Shown: one piece after another, positions 17,111 through 26,400 of the stretch
Layout: each line of letters opens with the position of its first letter
How positions within the stretch are numbered: the stretch's first letter is position 1
Source of the DNA: CAZAQV01 sp964487255
Lineage (GTDB): Bacteria; Myxococcota_A; Polyangia; Polyangiales; CAZAQV01
Direction: 5' to 3'
Assembly (NCBI GenBank): GCA_964487255.1
Contig: CAZAQV010000035.1
Location: 1-57,846 of the forward strand
Length of the DNA stretch: 57,846 nucleotides
Position numbers and translations under genes: made by a program
The notes under the pieces: generated by a model
Databases searched by the model: none
Seen by the model: the letters and a program-made list of their open reading frames with translations, nothing else
What the model was told of the DNA's origin: nothing

Positions 17111-18180
17111 ACTTCAGCCCCTTCGTTGTCTGCGCGCTTTTCGTAATTCTGCATAATCCAATCTCGGTACGCGCCGGAGCGAATGGTGTCGACCCACGCG
17201 CTGTGTTCAAAGTACCAATCCACCGTCTTGGCCATGCCTTCTTCGAAGCTCACGCGCGGCTTCCAGCCACATTCACGCTCAAGTTTGGAGGCGTCGATCG
17301 CATAGCGAAAATCGTGCCCTGGTCGGTCGGTCACAAACTTCTTCAGTGCCAGCAGCTCACTCTCCGGCTTGCCGAGCTTCTCGGCCACCCGCTGACAAAT
17401 CGCATCGACGACCTCCAGGTTCTTCTTCTCGGCGCCGCCACCAATGTTGTATGTCTCGCCATTTTTGCCCGTATCGATCACACGCCAAATCGCCTCGACA
17501 TGGTCCTCCACGTAAAGCCAATCACGTACGTTCTGCCCGTTACCATAGATGGGCAATGGCTTACCTTCCTTCGCGTTGAGAACCATCAGCGGAATCAACT
17601 TTTCCGGAAACTGATAGGGGCCGTAGTTGTTCGAGCAGTTGGTAATGCGAACCGGCAACCCATAGGTACGTCCGTAGGCTCGTACGAGGTGGTCGCTTGA
17701 AGCTTTGCTCGCCGAGTAGGGACTCGAGGGGTCGTACGGCGTCTCCTCGGTAAACGCACCATCGTCGCCCAGTGAACCGTAGACCTCATCGGTGCTGATG
17801 TGATGAAAGAGGCCAGCCCCTTCAGTCCACGACGCGCGGCAACATTCGAGCAAGTTGAAGGTGCCAACCACATTGGTGGCAATGAATGCGCCCGGCCCCG
17901 CGATGCTGCGGTCAACGTGGCTCTCGGCAGCAAAATGCACGACCAACGAGGGTTGCGCTTCGGCAAAGACGCGGGCGAGCGCCTCATGGTCTGTAATGTC
18001 GACTTGAACGAAGCGATAGCGTTCCTGGCCTTCAAATTCGGCGAGCGAGCCGCGATGGCCCGCGTACGTCAGGGCGTCGACATTGACGACCTCGACTTGG
18101 GAACGATTTTGCAGCGTGTGGCGGACAAAATTGCTACCAATGAAGCCCGCTCCACCCGTGACCAGCACTCGCATCGTCAT
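17107..18180 (-). CDS. rmlB: dTDP-glucose 4,6-dehydratase
   Basis: A 357-aa extended SDR. The NAD-binding motif is VTGGAGFIGSNFV, the active-site block ISTDEVYGSLG, and the YxxxK motif YSASKASSDHLVRAYG; NCSNNYGPYQFPEKLIP and NVRDWLYVEDH are family hallmarks. It is the first gene of the operon. The start could be ATG 18180 (MTMRVL) or ATG 18174 (MRVL); the frame is open to 18222 but that part is not RmlB-like. It is divergent from a glycosyltransferase with about 70 bp between, where both promoters must lie. Confidence 0.93.
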   Translation of the reverse strand: MTMRVLVTGGAGFIGSNFVRHTLQNRSQVEVVNVDALTYAGHRGSLAEFEGQERYRFVQVDITDHEALARVFAEAQPSLVVHFAAESHVDRSIAGPGAFIATNVVGTFNLLECCRASWTEGAGLFHHISTDEVYGSLGDDGAFTEETPYDPSSPYSASKASSDHLVRAYGRTYGLPVRITNCSNNYGPYQFPEKLIPLMVLNAKEGKPLPIYGNGQNVRDWLYVEDHVEAIWRVIDTGKNGETYNIGGGAEKKNLEVVDAICQRVAEKLGKPESELLALKKFVTDRPGHDFRYAIDASKLERECGWKPRVSFEEGMAKTVDWYFEHSAWVDTIRSGAYRDWIMQNYEKRADNEGAEV

Positions 18181-18249
18181 GGCTCTGCGATCTAGCACTA
18201 CTCGATTCTCCTCGCATGTCATGAATCAGCTACCCTCCGACCAAAAGGC

Positions 18250-19344
18250 ATGAAAAGACTTCGCATTGGCATCGTGGGTCAGCACGAAGTGGACTATCCA
18301 CGCAACGTCACCAACCAAGCGCTTCTGCAGCGCTTGGGACACGAGTTGGTGCAAATCCATTCGCGTGACGCCACCCCACTGCGCATGGCAAAGCTGATCG
18401 CTGGCTCGCTCCACGAGGCGCGGGGCGTCGATGCCTTCTTCATGACCGAAGGTAGCCACATGTACGTGCCGATGGTGGCACCCATCGCGCGCACCTTTTC
18501 GGTGCCGCTCATATTCGACGCGTTTACCTCCAAGTACAACACCTATGTCGAAGATCGACGCAAGTATGCACGGCGCAGTCTTGGCGCGCTGCGCTGTCAC
18601 CTGATGGACGCGGGTGCAGTCGCCACCGCGGACCATTGCGTCTTCGATACGCATGAACATGCCGCGTATTTCGCGCAGCGGTACGGCATTCGCGGAAGCT
18701 CGCACGTGCTCGAAGTGGCGGTCGACGAAACGACGTTTTTGCCGTGTCCTCCGCAAGGCGACCGTTCCGCACTGCCGCCATCCGAACCGCTTCGCGTGCT
18801 CTTCTACGGGACATACATCCCACTGCAAGGCATCGAGCACATTATCGAGGCGGCAAGGCTGCTCATCGGCGAGCCATTCGCATTTACGTTGATCGGCAAA
18901 GGACAAACTTACGAAGCGGTGCGACGGCGTGCCACCGGCCTTCGCAATATCGACTTCGTCGATCCGGTCACGCCTCGTGAACTTGTCGCGGCCATGCATG
19001 GCGCGGACGTTTGCCTCGGCATCTTCGGCGACACCGAAAAGGCGGGCAACGTCGTGCCCAACAAGGTCGTCCAAGCCGCCGCCTGCGCTCGCCCTCTCAT
19101 CACGCGTCGCTCGGCGTCGATCGACCGCTATTTCACGCATCTCGACCACGTCTACCTTGTCGATCCCGCTTCGCCGGAACAACTTGCGACAGCCCTGCGC
19201 GAACTTCGTGAGCGCCCGTGGCTGCGAAAAGGCCTCGCCTCAGGCGCTCGCAGCGTATTCGAAGAACACTTCTCCTTCGACGCGCTCTCCAAAAAGATGG
19301 CTGCCATCGTCGACCTAGCTGTAAACGGCACGCCCGACTCTTGA
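18250..19344 (+). CDS. GT4-type glycosyltransferase
   Basis: This 364-aa protein is preceded by AAAAGG. It has a GT-B layout: N-terminal half RIGIVGQHEVDYPRN and HVLEVAVDETTFLP; donor half VLFYGTYIPLQGIEHIIEA; and a C-terminal AGNVVPNKVVQAAACARPLI block in place of the usual EGFG. That block resembles GT4 members that use other donors. It is cytosolic and divergent from the rml operon, so probably part of the same polysaccharide system. Confidence 0.8.
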   Translation: MKRLRIGIVGQHEVDYPRNVTNQALLQRLGHELVQIHSRDATPLRMAKLIAGSLHEARGVDAFFMTEGSHMYVPMVAPIARTFSVPLIFDAFTSKYNTYVEDRRKYARRSLGALRCHLMDAGAVATADHCVFDTHEHAAYFAQRYGIRGSSHVLEVAVDETTFLPCPPQGDRSALPPSEPLRVLFYGTYIPLQGIEHIIEAARLLIGEPFAFTLIGKGQTYEAVRRRATGLRNIDFVDPVTPRELVAAMHGADVCLGIFGDTEKAGNVVPNKVVQAAACARPLITRRSASIDRYFTHLDHVYLVDPASPEQLATALRELRERPWLRKGLASGARSVFEEHFSFDALSKKMAAIVDLAVNGTPDS

Positions 19345-19518
19345 GCAGCTTTCGTGCCAAACACGTTTCGCTGGAAAAACGACCATGTCCGCCGGCTCTG
19401 AAGCACCGGCGTCACAATGCCTGTGACTCCCAATCACATGAGTGTCACCGCAGGACAGTTCTCGATTGTCACTGGTTGGGCACGACGGCTGCGAAGCACG
19501 TGACTTCGCGGATACGTC

Positions 19519-21531
19519 TCACCATGCAGATATTTTCTGAACAGGTGCGTCGAGCGCCTGCTGTGCCGTGGCCTTGCCGTCAGCGCCGACAGTTACAATG
19601 TGGTGCACGCGCACATTCGTATCCACGCTGGGAGACTCATATTCGTCAAACCGTCGATCGGCCCACTGTCGACGCGTCAGAATCCGAAACACGTCCGCGT
19701 GGCCCAAAAACGACGGGTCGATCTCCTCTTTTCCAGAAAGCTGCGCGTCCGGCGACGCCACGGTAATGTTGGTGTAAATCGGTGCGGGCACGGGCGGCAC
19801 ATAAGCCTCGTCAACCGCAACCTTGACGAAGTTTCGATAGCTGTGCAGCACACCCAACGCGAACTTCGCATCGGCCATCACACGCAACGCAAACTCCCCC
19901 TCAAAAGTCACAAGACACAGAAATGCGTCGGGGTTTGATGTCGCAATTTGCACCTCAACCGGATCGCCAATGTATCCCGTTACGGCGACGATTTCCGGCC
20001 CCTGGTTCTGCGCGGACTCGATCACGATGGGTGACGTTTCGCTCCTGAACCCATCGGGAGAGCCCGTGAACGCGGCAGCCTCAGACTCGCTGTACCCCGC
20101 GCGCTTGGCCAGCTCACGACACTGGACTTCCTGCCAACTTTCCGCATCATGGGATCGAGACGTCACAACGAAGAGCGAACCGTCGGGGCCATCGGCCATG
20201 CTCGGAATGCCTGGCTCGGAGAAGCCATCGAGCTGTGGCAGCGCACTCAAGTCGAGCTCTCGCACAAAACTACCTACGCCCGTGCTTCGATCGATCTCGT
20301 AGAACCCGGTATTGCCCTGGTGCTCACTGCCGTACGCGAGTAGCTTCTTCGTCTCGGGTTCCCACACCAAGCTCGTCAGGTTCGTTCCGCCGCCATCGGC
20401 AATGCCCGTCACCCCCATCGACGTCATGGTGCCTGTCGCAATGTCGAACTTCGCGAGGGTGATGACGCCCGCGCTGTAGAGCCCGTAGATCGCATTGTCG
20501 TCCGGCACAAATGCGATTCTTCCGCGGAAGTACATATCGTCGTAGATGGTCGGAGTGGCATCGGGTTCGAGCGACATCAAGAAGTAGTCGGTCGCCGAGT
20601 CTCCAACGCGTTTCGAGTAAGAGAGCCAGTAGCGTCCACTGTCGGGATCTCGCGTCACGGCGTTCCAGCCGTTGAGCGGATCACCCAACGGTCCGAAAGC
20701 GTCTTCCGAGAACCCCTCGGGCTGCTCAAGTGCAAAAATCGGCTCAACGCGGCCGCTGGTAGCGTCAATGCGCGCCAACGTGGCGTAGCCAGCGATATTG
20801 GCGATGCCCACAAGCTGACCGCTTTGCGGCGCGGCGACGCAGTGATCAGCCTTCTGGATGAAGCCCTCGGCGCAGCTCGCGCAGCCCTGTCCACCAAATC
20901 CTGGCAAACACGTGCATGACGCGCCGTCGTCGGTCACGTCAACGCAATGGGCATTTTCTCCGCAACTTTCGATCACGGCGCAGCTCGGCATGCACGGGCC
21001 ATCTCCAAGTCGATAATATCCCGACTCGCAGCCCTCGCAGAGCGCGCCGCCCATTCCAAGCGGGCAACCACACGATGCCGTGCCGCTGCTATCACGACAC
21101 ACTTGGTAGTCCTCGCACAACAATTCAGTCGTGGAGGAGCAACTCGGCAGACACGTTCCGTTCTCGTCATTGTCCTGAAAACCAGCGCCGCACTGCGCGC
21201 AGGTCGGACCCGCGTACCCCTCGCCACACGTGCAGGTATCCGGGTCACTGGCGTTGCGCTCGCACGTGCCCCCCACACATGGGTCGTCGGCGCAGTTGAT
21301 CTCGATCGGGTCACAGCGCTCGCCGTTTTCCTCGTAACCTGGGGCACAGACCTCACACGACCCGCCCGAGAACTGCTCGCGGCAGACGCACTGCGGAACC
21401 TTTGCCGTCATGTCACAGGTTTGGCGGTCGCTGCACATGATGTCTCCACACGCACCGCTAGGACGGTCATCCCCCCCACAAGCAACAACGAAACTGAGCG
21501 CAATCAAAACCAAACAGGGATAACGTCGCAT
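19519..21531 (-). CDS. EGF-like cysteine-rich lipoprotein with propeller-like C-terminus
   Basis: This 670-aa protein has a clear lipoprotein signal (LIALSFVVAC, Cys18). Residues about 20-235 hold about five EGF-like modules (for example CTCGEGYAGPTCAQCGAGF and CTCLPGFGGQGCASC). The rest has repeated Asp/Gly/Ser-rich strands (LARIDATSGRVEPIF, YWLSYSKRVGD, FDIATGTMTSMG) that suggest a beta-propeller. Export through Lol to the outer membrane surface is plausible but not shown. It lies 88 bp downstream of the 1507-aa protein on the same strand and may be cotranscribed. Function unknown; adhesion or matrix binding is a guess. Confidence 0.82.
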   Translation of the reverse strand: MRRYPCLVLIALSFVVACGGDDRPSGACGDIMCSDRQTCDMTAKVPQCVCREQFSGGSCEVCAPGYEENGERCDPIEINCADDPCVGGTCERNASDPDTCTCGEGYAGPTCAQCGAGFQDNDENGTCLPSCSSTTELLCEDYQVCRDSSGTASCGCPLGMGGALCEGCESGYYRLGDGPCMPSCAVIESCGENAHCVDVTDDGASCTCLPGFGGQGCASCAEGFIQKADHCVAAPQSGQLVGIANIAGYATLARIDATSGRVEPIFALEQPEGFSEDAFGPLGDPLNGWNAVTRDPDSGRYWLSYSKRVGDSATDYFLMSLEPDATPTIYDDMYFRGRIAFVPDDNAIYGLYSAGVITLAKFDIATGTMTSMGVTGIADGGGTNLTSLVWEPETKKLLAYGSEHQGNTGFYEIDRSTGVGSFVRELDLSALPQLDGFSEPGIPSMADGPDGSLFVVTSRSHDAESWQEVQCRELAKRAGYSESEAAAFTGSPDGFRSETSPIVIESAQNQGPEIVAVTGYIGDPVEVQIATSNPDAFLCLVTFEGEFALRVMADAKFALGVLHSYRNFVKVAVDEAYVPPVPAPIYTNITVASPDAQLSGKEEIDPSFLGHADVFRILTRRQWADRRFDEYESPSVDTNVRVHHIVTVGADGKATAQQALDAPVQKISAW

Positions 21532-21619
21532 TCCCCATTGATACCCCTAAGTCTGCCAGTTGAAAACTGGCTCGCTGACGAAGGCGAGCGCTCTCAGAAG
21601 CGTCTAGAGAACAACACCG

Positions 21620-24600
21620 CTATTTGAACCAAACCAAACTTCGATTGTTGTTATTGTCGTTCTTCCAGCGCGGGTCATTGGCATCGAGCGTAACCAACCA
21701 TTGATTACCTTGACCGCCGTAGCCGTCGTTCAACAGCCCCGCATGGCGACTCACCTCAAGTGAACTGTTGTCATTGAGGGTGTGCGTGTACTCGCTCCAC
21801 CACCCGAACGTTCCGTCGGAACCATCCGAAAATGTGTCGTTGACCCCGTCGTACACATTGCCGTAGTTGAGGATGAAGGTTGTCCCTAGACCACCTACAT
21901 ACGACGTGGAAACGCGTGTACCATCACCCCAAAGCTCTGCGTCCCGAATCGCTGCCCAGAAATCCCAGTTATTTGGCGAGTTGACGTGGTGCTGGTAGTA
22001 GGTTCCGTTCACCGCAGCATTTGCGCTTCCGCTCACATCCACGCGCACGTTCTGAATCGCCGAACTGTTATAGAGCGCATTGGTAAATGGCTTGTCCCAA
22101 AATGCGATCTGTCCAGCCGCTGGCGCAGTATTCGTCGTCAGAAGTGCTTCGTTGACGTGAGCGCTGGGGTTCGCAACCAGAGCAAGGTATTGGTCATTCG
22201 TAAGGCCCGTGTAGTTACCGGCCGCGGTCTTTCCGATCAGCGTCCAGCCACCGCCATCGCGCGTCATGTCGCAGTACGCATTAACGGGATTCACACCAGC
22301 ATCTCCATCGGGATCGATCTCGTAGACGCCATCTGGCGCGGTGCTGCGCTCCTGAAGCAGCGCCTCACAGCTTGCCGCAGGCGGCAACTTCTGGCCCGTG
22401 TGGCACATAAAGTATTGTGAGGTGTAGCCCGATGTCAGGTCGTTGTAGGTCCTCACAAGGTACGAGCCGCTGTCGAACCAGTAGCCCATTGAACCGGTGG
22501 TAGTGTTGTCACCGTTTGGCTCTGTGATATTGGTTCGGTCACTCACCCAGTAGCCACGGTTGTCGCTTGCGCGCCAACCGGTACAAGTTCCGCTCGTCAT
22601 CGCGGTTGATGTGCAAGTGGCGCCATTGACGGTGGGGTAAATGCCGAGGATGAAGAGGTAGTTCCACAACGCCGACGGACCGTAGCTTGCGTCCGTCGCG
22701 ACGTTATATGCGCTCTGAAGATGTGCCTCACTGCGCGGAATGAAGAGCTGCATGCCCTCAGCAGCACATGCTGCTTCAGCCTGCGCCGCTGTCTGCGCCG
22801 AACCGGCATCAACCTTGTAGAACGTGTAGCCACCACCATCGGTCGTCATGTCGCAATAGACATTGACAGGCGAGCCATCAAGATCTGGATCGATGGCATA
22901 TGTACCACTGCTGGTAACGCCTGCGTTGTAGAGGTCGAGGCAGCTCGTTGCCGTGATCGGACCGACCTTATCGGCCGTGTCGCACATAAAGTATTGTGAC
23001 GTGTAGCCCGATGTCAGGTCGTTGTAGGTCCTCACAAGGTACGAGCCGTTGTCGAACCAGTAGCCCATTGAACCGGTGGTGGTGTTGTCACCGTTCGGCT
23101 CCGTGATGTCTGTACGGTCACTGACCCAATAGCTTTCGCCATCGCTCGCGCTCCAGTTGGCACAATCGGTGCTGTTGAAACCTGTGCTCGTGCATGTTGC
23201 GCCATTGGAGTTCGGGTAGATGCCCAGAATAAACAGGTACTGCCATGCACTTGTAGGACCGAAAGAGCCATCGGTCGCGACATCATAGGCACTCTGCAGG
23301 TGCGCCTCAGTACGAGGAATAAACAGCTGCATTCCACGCGACGCGCACTCCGCGTCAGCTGCTGCCGCATTGGCCGGCGAACCAGCGTCCACCTTGTAGA
23401 AGGTGTAGCCGCCGCCATCCGTTGTCATATCACAATAGGCGTCGAATGGTGCGTTGCCCCCAACCCCGTCAGGGTCGATGCTATAGACTCCATCTGTCGA
23501 ACTAACATCCGCATTGAGGATCGCAAGGCAACTCGTCGCCGGCTGACACACCCGATCCGCCGTCGCTGTGCACGCGCTTTGCTCGGTCTCTGCTGGTCCA
23601 CAAACCGTGCAGCTTAGACACGCCGTATTGCCGCCAGCGCTGTTGAACTCGCCCGCTCCACACGCGCCACACGTGCGGTCCGTGCTCGCATCCGGCGTGT
23701 TCGTCGGCTCTTCACCGACGCCGCAATCCGTCCAGGCCACGCACGCCGTGTTGCCGCCCGTGCTGTTGTACTCGCCCGCGCCGCACGCGCCACACGTGCG
23801 GTCCGTGCTCGCATCCGGCGTATTCGTCGGCTCTTCACCCACGCCGCAATCCGTCCACGCTACGCACGCCGTGTTGTCTCCCGTGCTGTTATACCCGCCC
23901 GCGCCGCACGCGCCGCACGTACGATCTGTGCTCGCATCCGGTGTGTTCGTCGGCTCTTCACCGACGCCGCAGTCCGTCCAAGCCACGCACGCCGTGTTAC
24001 CGCCCGTGCTGTTGTACTCGCCCGCGCCACACGCCCCGCAGGTACGATCCGTCGTCGATGTTGGCGTGTTCGTGGGCTCGGTGCCGACGCCGCAGTCCGT
24101 CCAAGCCACGCACGCCGTGTTACCGCCCGTGCTGTTGTACTCGCCCGCGCCACACGCCCCGCACGTACGATCCGTCGTCGCTGTCGGCGAGTTCGTGGGC
24201 TCGGTGCCGGCTCCGCAAACGGTCCATGCTGCGCACGCCGTGTTCGTCGCCGAGCTGTACTCTCCAGCGTCACAAGCCGCACACGTGCGATCCGTGCTCG
24301 CATCCGGCGTATTCGTCGGTTCCGTGCCGGCGCCGCAATCCGTCCAAGCCACGCACGCCGTGTTACCGCCCGTGCTGTTGTACTCGCCCGCGCCACACGC
24401 CCCGCACGTACGATCCGTCGTCGCTGTCGGCGAGTTCGTGGGCTCGGTGCCGGCTCCGCAAACGGTCCATGCTGCGCACGCCGTGTTCGTCGCTGCAGTG
24501 TACTCTCCAGCGTCACAAGCCGCACACGTGCGGTCTGTCGTCGCATCGGGCGTGTTCGTCGGTTCTGTGCCGGCGCTGCAGTTCGTCCACGCTGCACAGG

Positions 24601-26143
24601 CGGTGTTTCCACCCGTGCTGAACTCACTGCCGCCACACGCCCCGCACGTGCGATCCGTCGTCGATGTTGGCGTGTTCGTGGGCTCGGTGCCGGCACCACA
24701 AGTCGTCCACGCCGTACAAGAGGTTGCATTCGTTGTGTTCGTATACCCCGTCGCACACGCTGTACACATCCTGTCGGCTGTCGCATTTCCTTCAAACGAA
24801 ACATAGCTGCCAGCTGTGCAGTCCGTTCTAGGCACACACGCGGTTGCGGGGTCCGAATCGTCGTCCCACGTGCCGTCGCCATCGTCACAGTTGACAACCG
24901 GCGCCGTATCCCCGGCGCAGTACTCCCCGGCGCTACATGCCGTACACTCTGGCGGCATCGTATCATTTCCTGGTGCCGTCTGAACTGTGCCTGGCGCACA
25001 CGTGCCAACGTCCACACAAACCGCTTGGTTGGGGCCCGATGTGTATGTGTCGGGTGGGCAATCGGTGCACACCCGGTCAGCAGATGCTGTTCCCGCCGTC
25101 GACACGTATTCACCGGCGACGCAATCGGTCCACGCCGTACAGCTCCCAGCATTTGTGGTCGTGCTAAAGGTGCCGCTCGCACAACCCGTGCAAACTCGAT
25201 TTGTCGTGCTTGAGCCTGCCGTTTCCTCGAACTCACCCGCAACACAGTCGGTCCAAGTTGTGCAGCTTTGAGCATCCTGAACCGCACTGTATGAACCGGC
25301 CGCACAGGTGGTGCAGACTTGGTCCGTCGTCGTCGTGCCCGCCGTCTCAACGTACTCACCCGCCACACACGTCGTCCACGCATCACAGCTCTGAGCATTC
25401 GATGTCGTGCTGAACGTACCAGTGCCACAGACTTCGCACGTGCGGTCTGTCGTGCCATCGCCTTCTACAGCAACAAAGTTGCCAGCCAGACACTCGGTCC
25501 GCTCCACGCATGCCGTCGCCGGGTCCGCGTCGTGGTCCCATGTTGTATCGCCATCACCACAAACCACTGGGGCCGCGGTGTCGCCCATACAATACTGCCC
25601 CACGGAGCATGCCTCGCAACTCGGCGGCGTTGTGTCCGTGCCTGGCGCGGTTTGAACCGTACCCGCAGGGCACGCGTCCAGTGGCAAGCACGACGATTGG
25701 TTTGGCCCGTCTGTGTACGTTCCCTCTGCGCACGTTGCGCATTCGCGGTCGCCCGTCGCCGAACCTTCTACGGACACGTACGTACCAGCCTCGCAGTCTT
25801 GCCACGGTATACAGCCTAGTGCGTTCGTCTCCGTCGAGAACGTGCCACTCGCACACGCCCTGCAGACGCGGTCGCTGGTTGGCGTACCGGCCGTCGTTTC
25901 GTATTGCCCGGCCTCGCAGTCTGTCCACGCAACGCATTCGGTCGATGCATCATCGTCATGATCGAAGGTGCCCGTTGCACACTCGCCCATCATCGAGCTG
26001 TCGCCCATCATGCCGCCACTGTCACGCTCTTCGGGACAACCGAACACGCTATCCTCACACGTCACGCGAAAGTGCGCGTCATCACAGCCCAATGCGACCA
26101 CAATCATCGCCACACATGAGATTCGTACAGTACCTGCATTCAT
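21620..26143 (-). CDS. Giant cysteine-repeat lipoprotein with three fibrinogen-like domains
   Basis: A 1507-aa protein with signal and lipobox VALGC (Cys20). Residues about 55-930 are tandem TNFR/ephrin-like modules, each about 40 aa and six-cysteine, ending in variants of TDRTCGACGAGEYNSTGG. The C-terminal 560 residues contain three related fibrinogen-like segments, each opening with CxxL...GVYxIDPDG and CDMTTDGGGYTFYKVD (third copy CDMTRDGGGWTLIGK). The first two also share LFIPRTEAHLQSAY. Such domains bind sugars in other systems, so surface adhesion or recognition is an inference. The start is ATG 26143 with GGAG about 14 nt upstream. Confidence 0.85.
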   Translation of the reverse strand: MNAGTVRISCVAMIVVALGCDDAHFRVTCEDSVFGCPEERDSGGMMGDSSMMGECATGTFDHDDDASTECVAWTDCEAGQYETTAGTPTSDRVCRACASGTFSTETNALGCIPWQDCEAGTYVSVEGSATGDRECATCAEGTYTDGPNQSSCLPLDACPAGTVQTAPGTDTTPPSCEACSVGQYCMGDTAAPVVCGDGDTTWDHDADPATACVERTECLAGNFVAVEGDGTTDRTCEVCGTGTFSTTSNAQSCDAWTTCVAGEYVETAGTTTTDQVCTTCAAGSYSAVQDAQSCTTWTDCVAGEFEETAGSSTTNRVCTGCASGTFSTTTNAGSCTAWTDCVAGEYVSTAGTASADRVCTDCPPDTYTSGPNQAVCVDVGTCAPGTVQTAPGNDTMPPECTACSAGEYCAGDTAPVVNCDDGDGTWDDDSDPATACVPRTDCTAGSYVSFEGNATADRMCTACATGYTNTTNATSCTAWTTCGAGTEPTNTPTSTTDRTCGACGGSEFSTGGNTACAAWTNCSAGTEPTNTPDATTDRTCAACDAGEYTAATNTACAAWTVCGAGTEPTNSPTATTDRTCGACGAGEYNSTGGNTACVAWTDCGAGTEPTNTPDASTDRTCAACDAGEYSSATNTACAAWTVCGAGTEPTNSPTATTDRTCGACGAGEYNSTGGNTACVAWTDCGVGTEPTNTPTSTTDRTCGACGAGEYNSTGGNTACVAWTDCGVGEEPTNTPDASTDRTCGACGAGGYNSTGDNTACVAWTDCGVGEEPTNTPDASTDRTCGACGAGEYNSTGGNTACVAWTDCGVGEEPTNTPDASTDRTCGACGAGEFNSAGGNTACLSCTVCGPAETEQSACTATADRVCQPATSCLAILNADVSSTDGVYSIDPDGVGGNAPFDAYCDMTTDGGGYTFYKVDAGSPANAAAADAECASRGMQLFIPRTEAHLQSAYDVATDGSFGPTSAWQYLFILGIYPNSNGATCTSTGFNSTDCANWSASDGESYWVSDRTDITEPNGDNTTTGSMGYWFDNGSYLVRTYNDLTSGYTSQYFMCDTADKVGPITATSCLDLYNAGVTSSGTYAIDPDLDGSPVNVYCDMTTDGGGYTFYKVDAGSAQTAAQAEAACAAEGMQLFIPRSEAHLQSAYNVATDASYGPSALWNYLFILGIYPTVNGATCTSTAMTSGTCTGWRASDNRGYWVSDRTNITEPNGDNTTTGSMGYWFDSGSYLVRTYNDLTSGYTSQYFMCHTGQKLPPAASCEALLQERSTAPDGVYEIDPDGDAGVNPVNAYCDMTRDGGGWTLIGKTAAGNYTGLTNDQYLALVANPSAHVNEALLTTNTAPAAGQIAFWDKPFTNALYNSSAIQNVRVDVSGSANAAVNGTYYQHHVNSPNNWDFWAAIRDAELWGDGTRVSTSYVGGLGTTFILNYGNVYDGVNDTFSDGSDGTFGWWSEYTHTLNDNSSLEVSRHAGLLNDGYGGQGNQWLVTLDANDPRWKNDNNNNRSLVWFK
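23600..24660 (-). repeat. 123-bp (and 120-bp) coding tandem repeats
   Basis: Within the 1507-aa gene, near-identical 41-codon units (123 bp) repeat head to tail, mixed with 40-codon variants. Third positions are also conserved, so the units were copied recently by duplication or gene conversion. The opposite strand and the other minus frame stay open through this block, creating long shadow frames that I reject as genes. Confidence 0.85.
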
Positions 26144-26346
26144 AAGGTTTTTTGCTCCATGGACAACGAGGTCGGAGAGACCCGCTCAACCTCTCCCCTC
26201 GAAATGCGGCTGGAGCGTACGCTACGGAGGCCCGCAGCCTCAACAACTGTCTTGTGTGGGAACACCAAGCATGAGGATACTCACGCCCAGGCAGCAGCCG
26301 CAGACTACGCGGACCGGGGTCCGCACAACGCCTACAAGTAGGCGCT
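26144..26346. promoter_or_regulatory. Divergent region between two cysteine-rich lipoprotein genes
   Basis: About 200 bp separate the 1507-aa gene (minus) from the next lipoprotein gene (plus), and both promoters must lie here. No clear operator, sigma-54 site or strong hairpin is visible to me. Confidence 0.35.
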
Positions 26347-26400
26347 ATGCGCCATCGGCGTGACAGCGAGACGGGCCTCAAGAGATTACTCTTAGCGTCG

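Noticed and set aside
18226..19182. 318-codon minus-strand frame opposite a glycosyltransferase
   Set aside because: No family features; the plus-strand frame has clear GT-B structure and a ribosome-binding site.
23600..24660. CRISPR-like appearance of regular repeats
   Set aside because: Units are about 123 bp, in frame and encode cysteine modules; there are no short repeats with unique spacers.
23568..24806. Long plus-strand open frame (412 codons) opposite the cysteine-repeat gene
   Set aside because: It is the antisense of near-identical 123-bp units; composition is Pro/His/Val repetitive without any domain, and the minus-strand protein has a signal, cysteine pattern and full domains.
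23860..25458. Long minus-strand open frame (532 codons) in another frame of the same gene
   Set aside because: Arg/Ala-rich shadow of the repeat DNA; no start context and no domain.
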